Shown here: piece after piece, positions 43,252-51,693 of the stretch
How the letters are laid out: each line of letters starts with the position of its first letter
Position numbering within the stretch: the stretch's first letter is position 1
From: Planctomycetota bacterium
GTDB lineage: Bacteria; Planctomycetota; Brocadiia; Brocadiales; Brocadiaceae
Direction of reading: 5' to 3'
Length of the DNA stretch: 56,569 nt
NCBI GenBank assembly: GCA_016873155.1
Contig: VGXX01000003.1
Coordinates: 1 to 56,569 of the forward strand
The notes under the pieces: model-generated
What the model saw: only the letters and a program-made list of their open reading frames with translations
Told to the model about the DNA's origin: nothing
Database searches by the model: none
Program-made: the position numbers and the translations under genes

Positions 43252-44409
43252 TCAAGCCTCCTTTTGTTTTGGAAATAGTTTTTCCCAATTAGGATGCCAG
43301 CCAAGAACTGGTTTATTAGCCAGAGCATGATATGTCCCAGCGATCGTTGAGCATGGAGGCGACATATCTCTGATTGTTTCCTTCCTTGACTTGCAATCCC
43401 CTAAAAGCAATTGTCCTTTATCTTCTTCAGTTAAACTATTTTCAGTAATGTCTATTCTTTTTCTTTGGTTTTTCCAAAAGTTAATTAACTTTGTCTCAAA
43501 ATCAGAAGCAACGTTTTCGTCAATGATTCCGCTCTCTATCCACCGTTCACGATTTACATCTGCTCTCAAAAAATCTGACACGGCCTCTAATATATCATCA
43601 TCAGTAGTGCCGATTGCATCAAGCTGTTTCAGATATATCGGATGAACCTTTACCTGATTTTGGATATCTTCATTCTTTGGGGGATACTGCAATGTAAAAT
43701 CAAGAAGTTCTCGACGACGAGTACGATCAAACAGAACTGAAAACTGGCGATCAAATTCTTCCCAACTTATGATTACTAGTTCCCGTGCTGCAATTTTTTC
43801 AGTAACCACTTTCTGTAACCAACCACTGATTTGATGCATAAAAAATTCAATCTGGCTTTCTGGAACATGCTTGCGCTTAATTTCGTAGCGCACGTTATCA
43901 TAACCAGCATCACTTCCGATTTGAAGTTCAAATCTTTCCACTACTTCTGCCAGCAAAGACTCGTTTTGATTAACCACGAAATCATAGTATTCCCAAATAT
44001 CGTGGTCCTTTTTTATATCATTAAGTACTTTTTTTGCGTCATCAATTGCAGATTGCGCTTCTTGTTTGTTTTGCGCTGAACTAAATTTACCGACAATACC
44101 TTTTCTTCCAGACTGATTACAATACAGGATAAATTTCATTTTTCCTACATCTAGGTCTCTACTTATGATTGCTTCTATCCAATTTGAAAATGTTTTCCAC
44201 AAATCGGTCGATTTGTTGGTCAGGGGATTTCCAACTATTGAAGATTTGTCTTCCTCGGCAATTACCCCACCATCTGGTTTAAGAGTTGCTACATCGCCCA
44301 GAACCTCAACACAAACAGCATCACCTGGACCACTTATAAGAAGGTGGTACAATGCACGTGGAAACTGAATTGTATACCCTAGTAACTGACCTGGTGCATT
44401 TGATTTCAT
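43252..44409 (-). CDS. ABC-3C system effector protein with C-terminal ABC-3C domain
   Basis: The 385-residue protein has an N-terminal domain (about 1-150) where VEVLGDVATL, then IAEEDKSSIVGNPL and DLWKTFSNWIEAI resemble the Cap4/DUF4297-type PD-(D/E)XK nuclease core (acidic Asp, then E-x-K). The remainder (about 190-385) is a helical region with WLQKVVTEKI, RELLDFTLQYPP and DFETKLINFWKNQRK, followed by LLGDCKSRKETI and GTYHALANKPVLGWHPNWE, typical of the ABC-3C C-terminal domain that docks on the ATPase. It is the first gene of the three-gene system. The nuclease call is a motif inference; the domain architecture is more secure. Confidence 0.7.
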   Translation of the reverse strand: MKSNAPGQLLGYTIQFPRALYHLLISGPGDAVCVEVLGDVATLKPDGGVIAEEDKSSIVGNPLTNKSTDLWKTFSNWIEAIISRDLDVGKMKFILYCNQSGRKGIVGKFSSAQNKQEAQSAIDDAKKVLNDIKKDHDIWEYYDFVVNQNESLLAEVVERFELQIGSDAGYDNVRYEIKRKHVPESQIEFFMHQISGWLQKVVTEKIAARELVIISWEEFDRQFSVLFDRTRRRELLDFTLQYPPKNEDIQNQVKVHPIYLKQLDAIGTTDDDILEAVSDFLRADVNRERWIESGIIDENVASDFETKLINFWKNQRKRIDITENSLTEEDKGQLLLGDCKSRKETIRDMSPPCSTIAGTYHALANKPVLGWHPNWEKLFPKQKEA

Positions 44410-44847
44410 TCGTATCCGCCTATTAGCATTCCAGAGAAGTCTCTGTCATTTCACGAGAATCACCCCTAGAAAATTAGGAACAGGCCTATTTATTTCTGCT
44501 TTTGTTTCTTTGGCCTGCCTCCTGGCAAAACATTTAATATTCTACCTAACTACATAAAGCAGTATGTCCTTAAAATCTAACGTCTATTTTTGTCTTTAAT
44601 TCTATAATTGCCAGCATATTATCGTATGATATACAGCATGTCAAGCCATTATCGGCATAATTATGGTGAATGTTATGAAGACATTTTCAATAGAAAATTT
44701 GTTTGAGAAAAACCCTATTTGCGAATGATTGTCTTCTTGACCCGACTGTCATAACAACAAATCAACTTAATCCTCTTTTATCGTCAAAGCAAACTTCAAC
44801 TCACGTTTTTTCTTGCCCGTGACGACTTTGTGCCGCACTTGTTACTT
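44410..44847. other. Non-coding gap with half of a 65-bp repeat pair
   Basis: No gene was seen in these 438 bases; they include the promoter side of the ABC-3C operon. At 44688-44750 lies a sequence (AATAGAAAATTTGTTTGAG ... CCCGACTGTC) repeated with differences at 45479-45541, so the RelE/Phd-like locus is flanked by it on both sides. Confidence 0.55.
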
Positions 44848-45123
44848 TTATCGGTATATTTCATCATGCGTACCGATATCAAGAAGGGTTATCTCTTTTT
44901 CTGCAATGACAATCGTCAAAGATATTCTCTATTTGTCAGTTATGCTTACGGCCTGAATGCCTTTGAGCTTTCCGCCGAGACGATGGTATTTCAGGTGGGG
45001 TTGAAAAGGGTCTTTTTCGGGGTCGCGCAGGACACTGGCAAGTTTTGTTTTCAGTTCAGGATGGCGCTTTTTGAACTTTTCCGCTGAGCGCGTGAAATGG
45101 GCAGTCCATACTCACCGGTACAT
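44848..45123 (-). pseudogene. RelE/ParE-like toxin gene with two in-frame stop codons
   Basis: Read from ATG 45123, two bases after the antitoxin stop (TGAGCATG), the frame gives MYR, TGA, VWTAHFTRSAEKFKKRHPEL ... FQPHLKYHRLGGKLKGIQAV ... ITDK, TAG, RISLTIVIAEKEITLLDIGTHDEIYR, TAA. The body is a complete RelE-superfamily toxin (RLGGKLKG and LLDIGTHDEIYR are typical). The TGA at codon 4 and the TAG at about codon 66, where Tyr is usual, make it a nonsense pseudogene. Neither stop looks like programmed recoding. Confidence 0.75.
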
Positions 45124-45125
45124 GC

Positions 45126-45389
45126 TCAATCTTCGAGCCCCAGTTCCCTGATCAGTTCTTCGGCAGTGCCCCTTTTTGCCCTGCCTACCTTTACATCCTC
45201 AAGCGACGCACGCACGCGGGCAATATATGCCTCATCTTCCGCCTCAATCAATTCCCGATAGCGTTTCCCGGAAAGCACAACATACCGGGGTTGATTGTTT
45301 TTGATCACATGGACAGGACCTTTTTTCAAGGCATCTTCAACTGCACTGATTCCCCGTCTTTTAATATCCTGCGCTGCAATAGTATTCAT
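45126..45389 (-). CDS. Phd/YefM-family antitoxin
   Basis: I start at ATG 45389 (AAGGAG at the right distance) rather than the longer frame. The 87-residue protein has the Phd/YefM pattern: IAAQDIKRRGISAVEDALKKG, then VHVIKNNQPRYVVLSGKRYREL, and a C-terminal toxin-binding tail. It normally represses its own operon and blocks the toxin encoded directly downstream, which here is broken. The antitoxin itself looks intact. Confidence 0.8.
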   Translation of the reverse strand: MNTIAAQDIKRRGISAVEDALKKGPVHVIKNNQPRYVVLSGKRYRELIEAEDEAYIARVRASLEDVKVGRAKRGTAEELIRELGLED

Positions 45390-45478
45390 ATTTGGACTCC
45401 TTTCAGTACCCCAATTATACAAATTAATTACACCCGGTGGCAATACATAGAATAGTTATCTTGAGAACTAATATTTCC

Positions 45479-45541
45479 ATAGAAAATTTCGTTTGAGAAA
45501 AAATCCTGTTTGCGAATGATTGGCTTCTTGCCCCGACTGCC
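45479..45541. repeat. 65-bp repeat, second copy
   Basis: AGAAAATTTCGTTTGAGAAA ... CCCCGACTGC matches 44688-44750 with several differences. The pair brackets the RelE/Phd-type module. It may be the tail of a duplicated gene, since its minus strand can be read for about 20 codons (GKKPIIRKQDFFSNE). Confidence 0.5.
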
Positions 45542-45561
45542 GGGAACAATGAATCAGGTAT

Positions 45562-45675
45562 TTAAGGAATGCAATGAAATCCCTGCTCTTCAAAATGGGA
45601 ATCGAAGGTAAAAATAGTTTTAATTCTTGAATTGCGCATAATTTCAAAACTTATGCAATCAACAGATAGCCTCAT
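45562..45675 (-). pseudogene. VapC PIN toxin with its middle deleted
   Basis: ATG 45675 overlaps the antitoxin stop as ATGA and begins a 37-codon frame: MRLSVDCISFEIMRNSRIKT ... FTFDSHFEEQGFHCIP. The second part is the typical C-terminus of a VapC PIN domain (the acidic residue in SxDCxSF and in TFDxHFxxxGF). Nearly the whole N-terminal two thirds (about 90 residues) is missing while the start junction is retained, so an in-frame deletion inactivated the toxin. Confidence 0.65.
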
Positions 45676-45920
45676 TTGCCGAATGCCTCTGCAAGATATA
45701 TATCGTGCTTCCTTGAGATATCACGCTTGCCGGAACTGAATCTGCCCGCGATGTCAATAGCCCTTTTCCGCCTTTCTTCGATGTCAACCATTGTATTAGT
45801 ACGGATAACGGTATCAACCGCCTGCCTTATGATCTCTGCAATAGATAGATGCCGGGATAGTGCAATTTTTTTTAATGCCTTTACCTGTTCTTCTGTCAAT
45901 TGAATTTGAGTACGTACCAT
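45672..45920 (-). CDS. VapB/CopG-type ribbon-helix-helix antitoxin
   Basis: The 82-residue protein starts VRTQIQLTEEQVKALKKIA, a ribbon-helix-helix with beta strand RTQIQLT and two helices (LSIAEIIRQAVDTVI). The C-terminal region (about 50-82) is the toxin-binding tail. It overlaps the deleted VapC by four bases. The antitoxin frame itself is intact. Confidence 0.75.
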   Translation of the reverse strand: MVRTQIQLTEEQVKALKKIALSRHLSIAEIIRQAVDTVIRTNTMVDIEERRKRAIDIAGRFSSGKRDISRKHDIYLAEAFGK

Positions 45921-46199
45921 ATTAGCCTCCAGTGATTACAGTTTTGGTTCAATGATAGCAGATTTAACCAGACATGTCAAAAGGGCATATTTTTACTTTT
46001 AAAAGGAATGCATGATCTATCATTAGGCCGAAAATACTGTATTTGCCGTGCAAAATCAAGGGGAATATAGGGAATAGACAGGGTTCATTTGAAATATATT
46101 TTTCCTTAATATTGTGCTTGTCTTTTCAGTCGGGTGGGGTATGGCATTGCCAGCACCTCATTCAATTCATAAAAAACCACAAACTGCCGAAGCAATAAA

Positions 46200-46427
46200 T
46201 TAATCATCTTCCGTCATCGAAGCAAACTTAATCTCGTCTTTTTTCAGTACCGGACTCTTTAATGCCGCGAAATAATATTCCAGGTCACCCTTCAGTTCCT
46301 CCAAAGTTTCTCCTTCAGGCACAATGGGGTCTTCTGAGATGGCTGTTATATCACCGGCATCATTGTAATAAACCTCGTGAATCCTGAATACTTCTTTATC
46401 CGCTATAACTCTATAATTCCACGTCAT
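46200..46427 (-). CDS. Small conserved protein next to VapC remnants
   Basis: I start at ATG 46427, which has a GAGGG site eight bases before it (in-frame ATG 46433 is too close to it). The 75-residue acidic protein (MTWNYRVIADKEVFRIHEVYYND ... GETLEELKGDLEYYFAALKSPVL) belongs to a family of small proteins with a short beta sheet followed by an ELKxDLE helix, often found beside PIN toxins. Its function is unknown. It lies 13 bases after the end of the VapC remnant. Confidence 0.6.
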   Translation of the reverse strand: MTWNYRVIADKEVFRIHEVYYNDAGDITAISEDPIVPEGETLEELKGDLEYYFAALKSPVLKKDEIKFASMTEDD

Positions 46428-46440
46428 AACCATTTCCCTC

Positions 46441-46617
46441 TCACACAGCCCAGTCCACAACCTTTAAACCCTTTATACGCTTAAATTCCCTGATATTGTT
46501 CGTAACAAGGGGCACGCCAATACTCAGGGCATGCACCCCAATCAGCGTATCCAGAGAGCCGATAGGTTTACCGGTCTTTTCAAGCTGCGAACGGATGAGA
46601 CCATACGTTTCTGCGTT
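46441..46617 (-). pseudogene. VapC PIN toxin, C-terminal half
   Basis: The minus frame from 46617 to the stop at 46441 reads AETYGLIRSQLEKTGKPIG ... SLDTLIGVHALS ... LVTNNIREFKRIKGLKVVDW, the standard C-terminal half of a VapC ribonuclease including the acidic SLDxLI and the TNNxREF motif. An in-frame TGA precedes it and the N-terminal half with the first catalytic Asp is gone. Confidence 0.7.
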
Positions 46618-46720
46618 TCAGGCTGAGTTCTTTCTGTCATAAAATCATCAGAAAATTTTTCGAGACTCCTGATAAGTGTGTCCCATGTCTTTTTTTCAGG
46701 AATAAATACCTGATCACCCT
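46600..46720 (-). pseudogene. VapB/AbrB-type antitoxin, C-terminal fragment
   Basis: A different minus frame upstream of the VapC remnant reads FKGDQVFIPEKKTWDTLIRS, then LEKFSDDFMTERTQP. This is the typical C-terminal end of AbrB-like antitoxins paired with VapC (SWDxLxxSLxxFSDDFM). The DNA-binding N-terminus is missing. Further upstream (46720-46822) a third frame (ALSVLYGFNPWWSGKSY) recalls the start of a P-loop ATPase, so several broken genes are joined here. Confidence 0.55.
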
Positions 46721-47111
46721 TGAATCTGAAGTCATGACATGTGTATACGACTTGCCAGACCACCATGGGTTAAACCCGTAAAGAACACTAAGAGCCTCTG
46801 CTTGATTAAAAAATTGCCTCACAATTTACCTCTAAAGCGATACAATAGTTAAAATATATAAAATATACTATGCTTATGATCGTATATATATCGCTTTTTT
46901 CAATTGTAAAAGTTGTACCGCTAATAACGAACTATTCCGGTCACACTTTGGGCTTTTAAAAAAAATGGCGTATGTCTTTTCAACCCAAAATCGTACGAAA
47001 ATTCTAAATTATTACATGAATGATAATTATTTACGGAATAATTTTTTTTAAATTCTAAAGTATTACTTTTTCTGCTGTTTTATTATTCCAAATACTATCA
47101 TCATTTTGCCC

Positions 47112-48923
47112 TTATCTTCTTTCCTCGTGTATCAAACCAAGCAATGTGTGTATTTCTTTGTGATTTGGGTTTAATGCTAAAACATTTTCTGTGGTTTCAA
47201 GCGCCTTGTCCGGCTGTCCGTTTTGGAAATAGGCAACGCTGAGATTGTAATATGCGTCTACGTTGCGGTTATCATATTTTACTGCATTGATCAGCGCCGT
47301 AATAGCTTCTTCATTTAATCCTTTTCTGATATAGGTAACCCCGATGTTGTTTAATGCTTCGGAGTAGTCGGGTTTGTTGTGAATGGCTTTCTTAAATTCA
47401 TCAATTGCCGTATCCAATAGATTCGCTTTGGCGTAAATAAGGCCAAGGTTGTTGTGGGGGAATGGGTATGATGGGTTTATTTTCAATGCTGCCTTATATT
47501 CCTCAATGGCCTCCTTTATCAAGCCCTTTTTTTCGTACGTAATGCCAAGATTATTATGTGCCTGGATATAGCCGGTATTCAGCGTTAGGGCATACTTAAA
47601 TTCACGGATAGATTCGTCCAGCATGCCTGTTTCCCGATAATGATTGCCAATGTTGTTGTGTGCCCTGAAACTTGCCGGGGTTGTTTTTGCAGTGTTTGCC
47701 CATAAGGCTGTGTTATTGAACCACGTAGTATTTCTTTTTATGGTAATAATCGAAAATGCAATAAAAAGGGATATTGCGATAGATAGTGTGCAATAAGGTC
47801 TTCGTATAAAACGCAACTTCCTGTGACAATTTTTTATGAAATGTCCGGTTATCATGCAGAAACCCAGCGATGGCAGGTAGAGATAGCGGTCTGCCATAAT
47901 GTTTTCGATGGGGATAATGTTTAATACCGGCAATAACGTGGCAAGGAACCATATGAGGGAATAAAATACGGTTCTTGAGTAATAAAAAGATTTACCGACA
48001 ATGATGGTAAATGCTGAAAGGAAAAGAATCGATAGCAATGTGGAAATACCGGTATGTGATGAGAAGTAAGGAACAACATAATCCGCGCTTAAATTGGCGG
48101 GGATAAAGAGTAGTTTTATGTACGATGCGAATACTTTGGGCATGATGAATATATTTTCAACGATACTATTATTGGGATATGAGACGTGGGTTTCCATCGG
48201 ATTGCGAAGGAGCACAAATCTTACAAGAATATAAAAGAGAATAGCCCCGATATAGCCGGAATAGTATCGGGTAAATTTATATTTTAACTGTATGTTTTTT
48301 GCGAGTGTCACATCATAAAGGAAAATGAGGAATGGCAGAGTGATTGCCATTTCTTTTGAAAATATGCCAAGAAGAAAACATATCACGGAAGCAAAATAGG
48401 GAAAGGGGGAAGAATTTTCTCTTGTTTTAATATAGAGGAGAAAGGCAGCTAAAGAGAATGTGGCAGCAAGAAGATCATCCCGGTAGCCGATGGCATTGAC
48501 CGTTTCGGAAAGAACCGGGTGGCAGAGAAATATAAGTGTGCACAGGAAGGCTGTGGTTTTGTCTTTAAAAATCCTGTTGAACAGAAAAAATGACAGTGCA
48601 ACGTTAATGGTATGCAAGATAAGGTTGGTAAGGTGAAAACCGAACGGAAGCAATTTCCACACGGTATAATCGAAAAAATACGATGCCGTGGTTACCGGCC
48701 GGTAACTCAATTCGCCGGAAGATTTAAAATAATTTGCGTTGAAAAGATTGGGGAGGTTGCTTAATGTTTTTACAAAGTAATTCGTTGCCAGGATGGTTTC
48801 GTCGTCGTAAACGAATTGATTGGATAGGGAGTTTAAATAAATAAGTATCGGGAGGCATATAATAAGGGAGATGGGAAGGTACGTGACAGGGTACGCGGTG
48901 TTTTTTTGATTTTCAGGCGACAT
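47112..48923 (-). CDS. TMTC-like multi-spanning membrane protein with C-terminal TPR repeats
   Basis: The 603-residue protein has about ten membrane helices in the first 410 residues, with FVYDDETILATN, LSYRPVTTASYFFDY and IMADRYLYLPSLGF, which are hallmarks of TMTC/DUF1736-type (GT-C fold) proteins. Five to six tetratricopeptide repeats follow from about 430 (AHNNIGNHYRETGML, AHNNLGITYEKKGL, PHNNLGLIYAKANL and so on). Eukaryotic TMTCs are O-mannosyltransferases; bacterial members are probably lipid-linked sugar transferases, unproven. It stands alone on the minus strand. Confidence 0.75.
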   Translation of the reverse strand: MSPENQKNTAYPVTYLPISLIICLPILIYLNSLSNQFVYDDETILATNYFVKTLSNLPNLFNANYFKSSGELSYRPVTTASYFFDYTVWKLLPFGFHLTNLILHTINVALSFFLFNRIFKDKTTAFLCTLIFLCHPVLSETVNAIGYRDDLLAATFSLAAFLLYIKTRENSSPFPYFASVICFLLGIFSKEMAITLPFLIFLYDVTLAKNIQLKYKFTRYYSGYIGAILFYILVRFVLLRNPMETHVSYPNNSIVENIFIMPKVFASYIKLLFIPANLSADYVVPYFSSHTGISTLLSILFLSAFTIIVGKSFYYSRTVFYSLIWFLATLLPVLNIIPIENIMADRYLYLPSLGFCMITGHFIKNCHRKLRFIRRPYCTLSIAISLFIAFSIITIKRNTTWFNNTALWANTAKTTPASFRAHNNIGNHYRETGMLDESIREFKYALTLNTGYIQAHNNLGITYEKKGLIKEAIEEYKAALKINPSYPFPHNNLGLIYAKANLLDTAIDEFKKAIHNKPDYSEALNNIGVTYIRKGLNEEAITALINAVKYDNRNVDAYYNLSVAYFQNGQPDKALETTENVLALNPNHKEIHTLLGLIHEERR

Positions 48924-49126
48924 AGGGAATGGTTGATGTATTTCGTCTGAAAAAGTTCTGACGATCTCCTGAAAAGCATGGGAAATTAGATAGCGCTAAG
49001 ACCAAACGTTTTGGGAAAAAAGAAAATCAAGTTCTTATTTAGAAATCGCCATTAATGTATTTTCATTCACAATAGTCTCGAAATGTAAGCGCGTTGATGA
49101 AGAAAAAACGTCATTAAGGGCATCCG

Positions 49127-49582
49127 TTATCTTTTTTTAATAACCTTTGTTATGTGTCGTAAAAGAACCAATCGTGATACAATTCCCACGACTTTGCCGT
49201 TTCTTAGCACGGGAACGGCATGTATTTTTCTGTTCAGCATGGCAGCCGCGACTTTTATTATGGTGTCGTCCTCGCTTGCGGTGGCCGCTGCAATTGGTTT
49301 TGACATGATCTTGGTGATATCCATGTCTTTGCATTCAAGACATCTTTTGTCAAAATAATCTTCACCCATAATTGAAAATAATGCATCATCAGAATTTAAA
49401 TATTTTGGCATGAGAACCTTTAAGAGGTCTGTTTCGGTTACTACTCCGACAAGTTTTTCATTATCGTCTACCACGAATATGACGTGAAATCTGATCTTTC
49501 CAAGCATTTCCATAAGATTGAGAAATGTGCCCGACGCAGGCACTACCGTTGGATCCGTTACCATAATATCCCTGATTTTCAT
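49127..49582 (-). CDS. CBS-domain pair protein
   Basis: The 151-residue protein is two CBS domains: IRDIMVTDPTVVPASGTF and VVTETDLLKVL in the first, ITKIMSKPIAAATASEDDTI and GIVSRLVLLRHI in the second. CBS pairs bind adenosine nucleotides and usually regulate a partner. It is divergent from the transporter gene by 292 bases and could regulate it; that link is only by position. Confidence 0.85.
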   Translation of the reverse strand: MKIRDIMVTDPTVVPASGTFLNLMEMLGKIRFHVIFVVDDNEKLVGVVTETDLLKVLMPKYLNSDDALFSIMGEDYFDKRCLECKDMDITKIMSKPIAAATASEDDTIIKVAAAMLNRKIHAVPVLRNGKVVGIVSRLVLLRHITKVIKKR

Positions 49583-49874
49583 ATTATATAGTCCCCTTCT
49601 GTGAAAAAGAATATTTAATAATTTTGCTAATAATTATAGTTTCTGTTTTGGCGCTGCTGCTAATTAATTATCTGTAAGTATTCGCAGAGAGTTTATCTGC
49701 CCTTTAGTGATGAAGAATATAATTTATATCAGATAGTAAAATACGATTACAATAAAATTTTTGGAAATGAATTTTTTATGTTTTTAATTGAAGTTATTTA
49801 TGATATTCTGTTTTCTTTTATGTTTTTAAACGTGATAATCAATTGTTTTGGTTAAATCATAAGGAATCAAAATT

Positions 49875-51206
49875 ATGGTCTTCTGGATTGCTACTCTCAT
49901 ATTTGTTGTATCTTTTGGACTGATTGTTTCGGAAAAACTCGATAAAACAAAAGTAGCGTTAATTGGCGCGGGTTTGATGATTATCCTTAAAATTGTCAGT
50001 CAGCACGAAGCCTTTTATGAGGAACATTATGCGATAGACTATAATGTAATATTTTTGTTAATAAGCATGATGATTATCGTAAATATCCTGAAAAAAACAG
50101 GAATATTCCAATTTGTCGCGATTAAATCGGCAAAACTCGCAAAAGGAAAGCCGTTCCTGATTCTCGTTTTTTTTGCGTGTATAACGGCGTTTGCATCCGC
50201 GCTGCTTGATAACGTTACGACAGTTTTGCTGCTCGTTCCTGTTACGTTGTTTATAGCGGAAGAATTGAAATTGGATCCTTTCCCTTTTCTGCTTTCCGAG
50301 GTTATGGCCTGCAATATTGGTGGCACGGCAACGCTCATCGGAGACCCTCCGAATATTATGATTGCCAGCAAGGTTCATTTGACGTTTATGGATTTTATTT
50401 ATCATTTAACACCTGCGGTGCTATTCGTATTTGCCGGGTTTCTCCTCACCATTCGATTCCTTTTTGCAAAAAAATTACATGTCACGGAAGAAGTGCGGCA
50501 GAGGATTCTTGCTATGGACGAATATGCATTGATTAAGGATGCCGGTTTGTTAAAAAAATCCCTTTGTATTCTGGGGTTGGTTATCCTTGGATTTATCTTT
50601 CATGGTGTATTTCACTATGAACCGGCGACAATAGCGCTTGTTGGCGCCGCAGTGCTGCTGATTATTTCCAAAGAAGATGTGCATCATGCATTCCGGGATC
50701 TGGAGTGGTCAACACTTTTCTTTTTTATGGGGTTGTTTATTATTGTTGGAGGAGTTGTAAAGGTCGGTCTTATTTCAAAACTTTCCGAGGGTTTGATTGC
50801 GCTGACAAAACCGAGTGCGGAAGGGATGTTTACTTTGTCGATTGTCTTATTGTGGTTTTCGGCGATAGGTTCTGCGATTGTCGATAATATCCCTTTTGTT
50901 GCCAGTATGATTCCGCTGGTAAAAGGTACGGCAGAGGCCGTGCTGCCACAAGACTGGAATATTACGCCGCTTCTTCACCATTCAACCCTTATGCCTGTCT
51001 GGTGGTCGTTGGCATTAGGGTCTTGTCTTGGGGGGAACGGCACTCCGATTGGCGCTTCTGCAAATGTTATTACCATAGGCCTTTCGGGAAAAGCAGGATA
51101 CCCCATAACTTTCAAAAAATTTCTTGTCTATTCAGTGCCAATTACTTTGGAAACAATAGTCTTATCTACTGTCTATATCGTAGCAAGATATTACGTATTT
51201 TCCTAA
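49875..51206 (+). CDS. ArsB/NhaD-superfamily ion transporter
   Basis: The 443-residue protein has about eleven membrane helices and the ion-transporter superfamily features: DNVTTVLLLVPVT (about 113-125), GGTATLIGDPPNIMIA (about 151-166) and, in the repeated second half, DNIPFVASMIPLV and GGNGTPIGASANVI. The repeated GGxxTxIGxxxN signatures mark the two inverted halves. Substrates in the family include arsenite, sodium/proton exchange and organic acids; the DNVTT phrase and lack of ars genes favour NhaD-like Na+/H+ exchange, weakly. It ends about 490 bases before the hydrazine synthase operon. Confidence 0.85.
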   Translation: MVFWIATLIFVVSFGLIVSEKLDKTKVALIGAGLMIILKIVSQHEAFYEEHYAIDYNVIFLLISMMIIVNILKKTGIFQFVAIKSAKLAKGKPFLILVFFACITAFASALLDNVTTVLLLVPVTLFIAEELKLDPFPFLLSEVMACNIGGTATLIGDPPNIMIASKVHLTFMDFIYHLTPAVLFVFAGFLLTIRFLFAKKLHVTEEVRQRILAMDEYALIKDAGLLKKSLCILGLVILGFIFHGVFHYEPATIALVGAAVLLIISKEDVHHAFRDLEWSTLFFFMGLFIIVGGVVKVGLISKLSEGLIALTKPSAEGMFTLSIVLLWFSAIGSAIVDNIPFVASMIPLVKGTAEAVLPQDWNITPLLHHSTLMPVWWSLALGSCLGGNGTPIGASANVITIGLSGKAGYPITFKKFLVYSVPITLETIVLSTVYIVARYYVFS

Positions 51207-51693
51207 TGCCCAAGGGTTTATTACATTGTGTTTCCCTTCTGGCGATATCCATTTCTCTTTTGGTTTAATAAAAAACATGGTTTGGTGACAATGATATGAC
51301 AGCATGTGTCCATTTATGGACACTGTTTATGTTATTTGTTATTGGATAGATGAGACTTATTATTGATATAGAGATATTTAACGATGACCATTTGCAGTCT
51401 TTCGATGGCTTTTTAGGATAATGAAAAATTTTGTATTTTATAATCATAAGATATTTTGTCATAGCAGATTATGTTATTTGTAAATTCTTGTTTTCCTATT
51501 ATTGTGTGAAATGGCGTATTTATTGCATACGTTGGTTATCAGACAATATTTCTATATTGTGTTTACTCAATTCAGATTCTTTTATTTTCAGAAGGAGGTG
51601 AATGGACAAGCAAGTATAAGGGTAAAATTAGTAGTGTTTGTGAGTTAGGATTTGGCAGTTGCTATGAATTTTGAAGGAGGTAAACAAGGAATT
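51207..51693 (+). promoter_or_regulatory. Upstream region of the hydrazine synthase operon
   Basis: This AT-rich region contains no gene. Near its left end is a hairpin (GTGTCCA-TTTA-TGGACAC, 51306-51323) followed by a T-rich stretch, possibly a terminator for the transporter gene. A perfect anti-SD sequence match AGGAGGTG at 51593-51600 stands about 95 bases before the likely start of hzsB; the following ATG opens only a five-codon frame (MDKQV). A long leader of the operon mRNA probably covers this part. I could not identify the promoter with confidence. Confidence 0.45.

Noticed and set aside
44830-45087. Plus-strand ORF of 85 codons
   Set aside because: It is antisense to the RelE-like toxin remnant, whose minus-strand reading gives a recognisable family.
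44848-45123. Selenocysteine or other recoding of the TGA in the RelE-like gene
   Set aside because: A second stop (TAG) is also present, no selenocysteine-type hairpin was evident after the TGA, and RelE toxins do not use selenocysteine; decay is simpler.
51602-51619. Five-codon leader peptide MDKQV before hzsB
   Set aside because: The ribosome site is only three bases from its ATG and there is no attenuator-like structure or run of regulatory codons; not enough support to call a gene.
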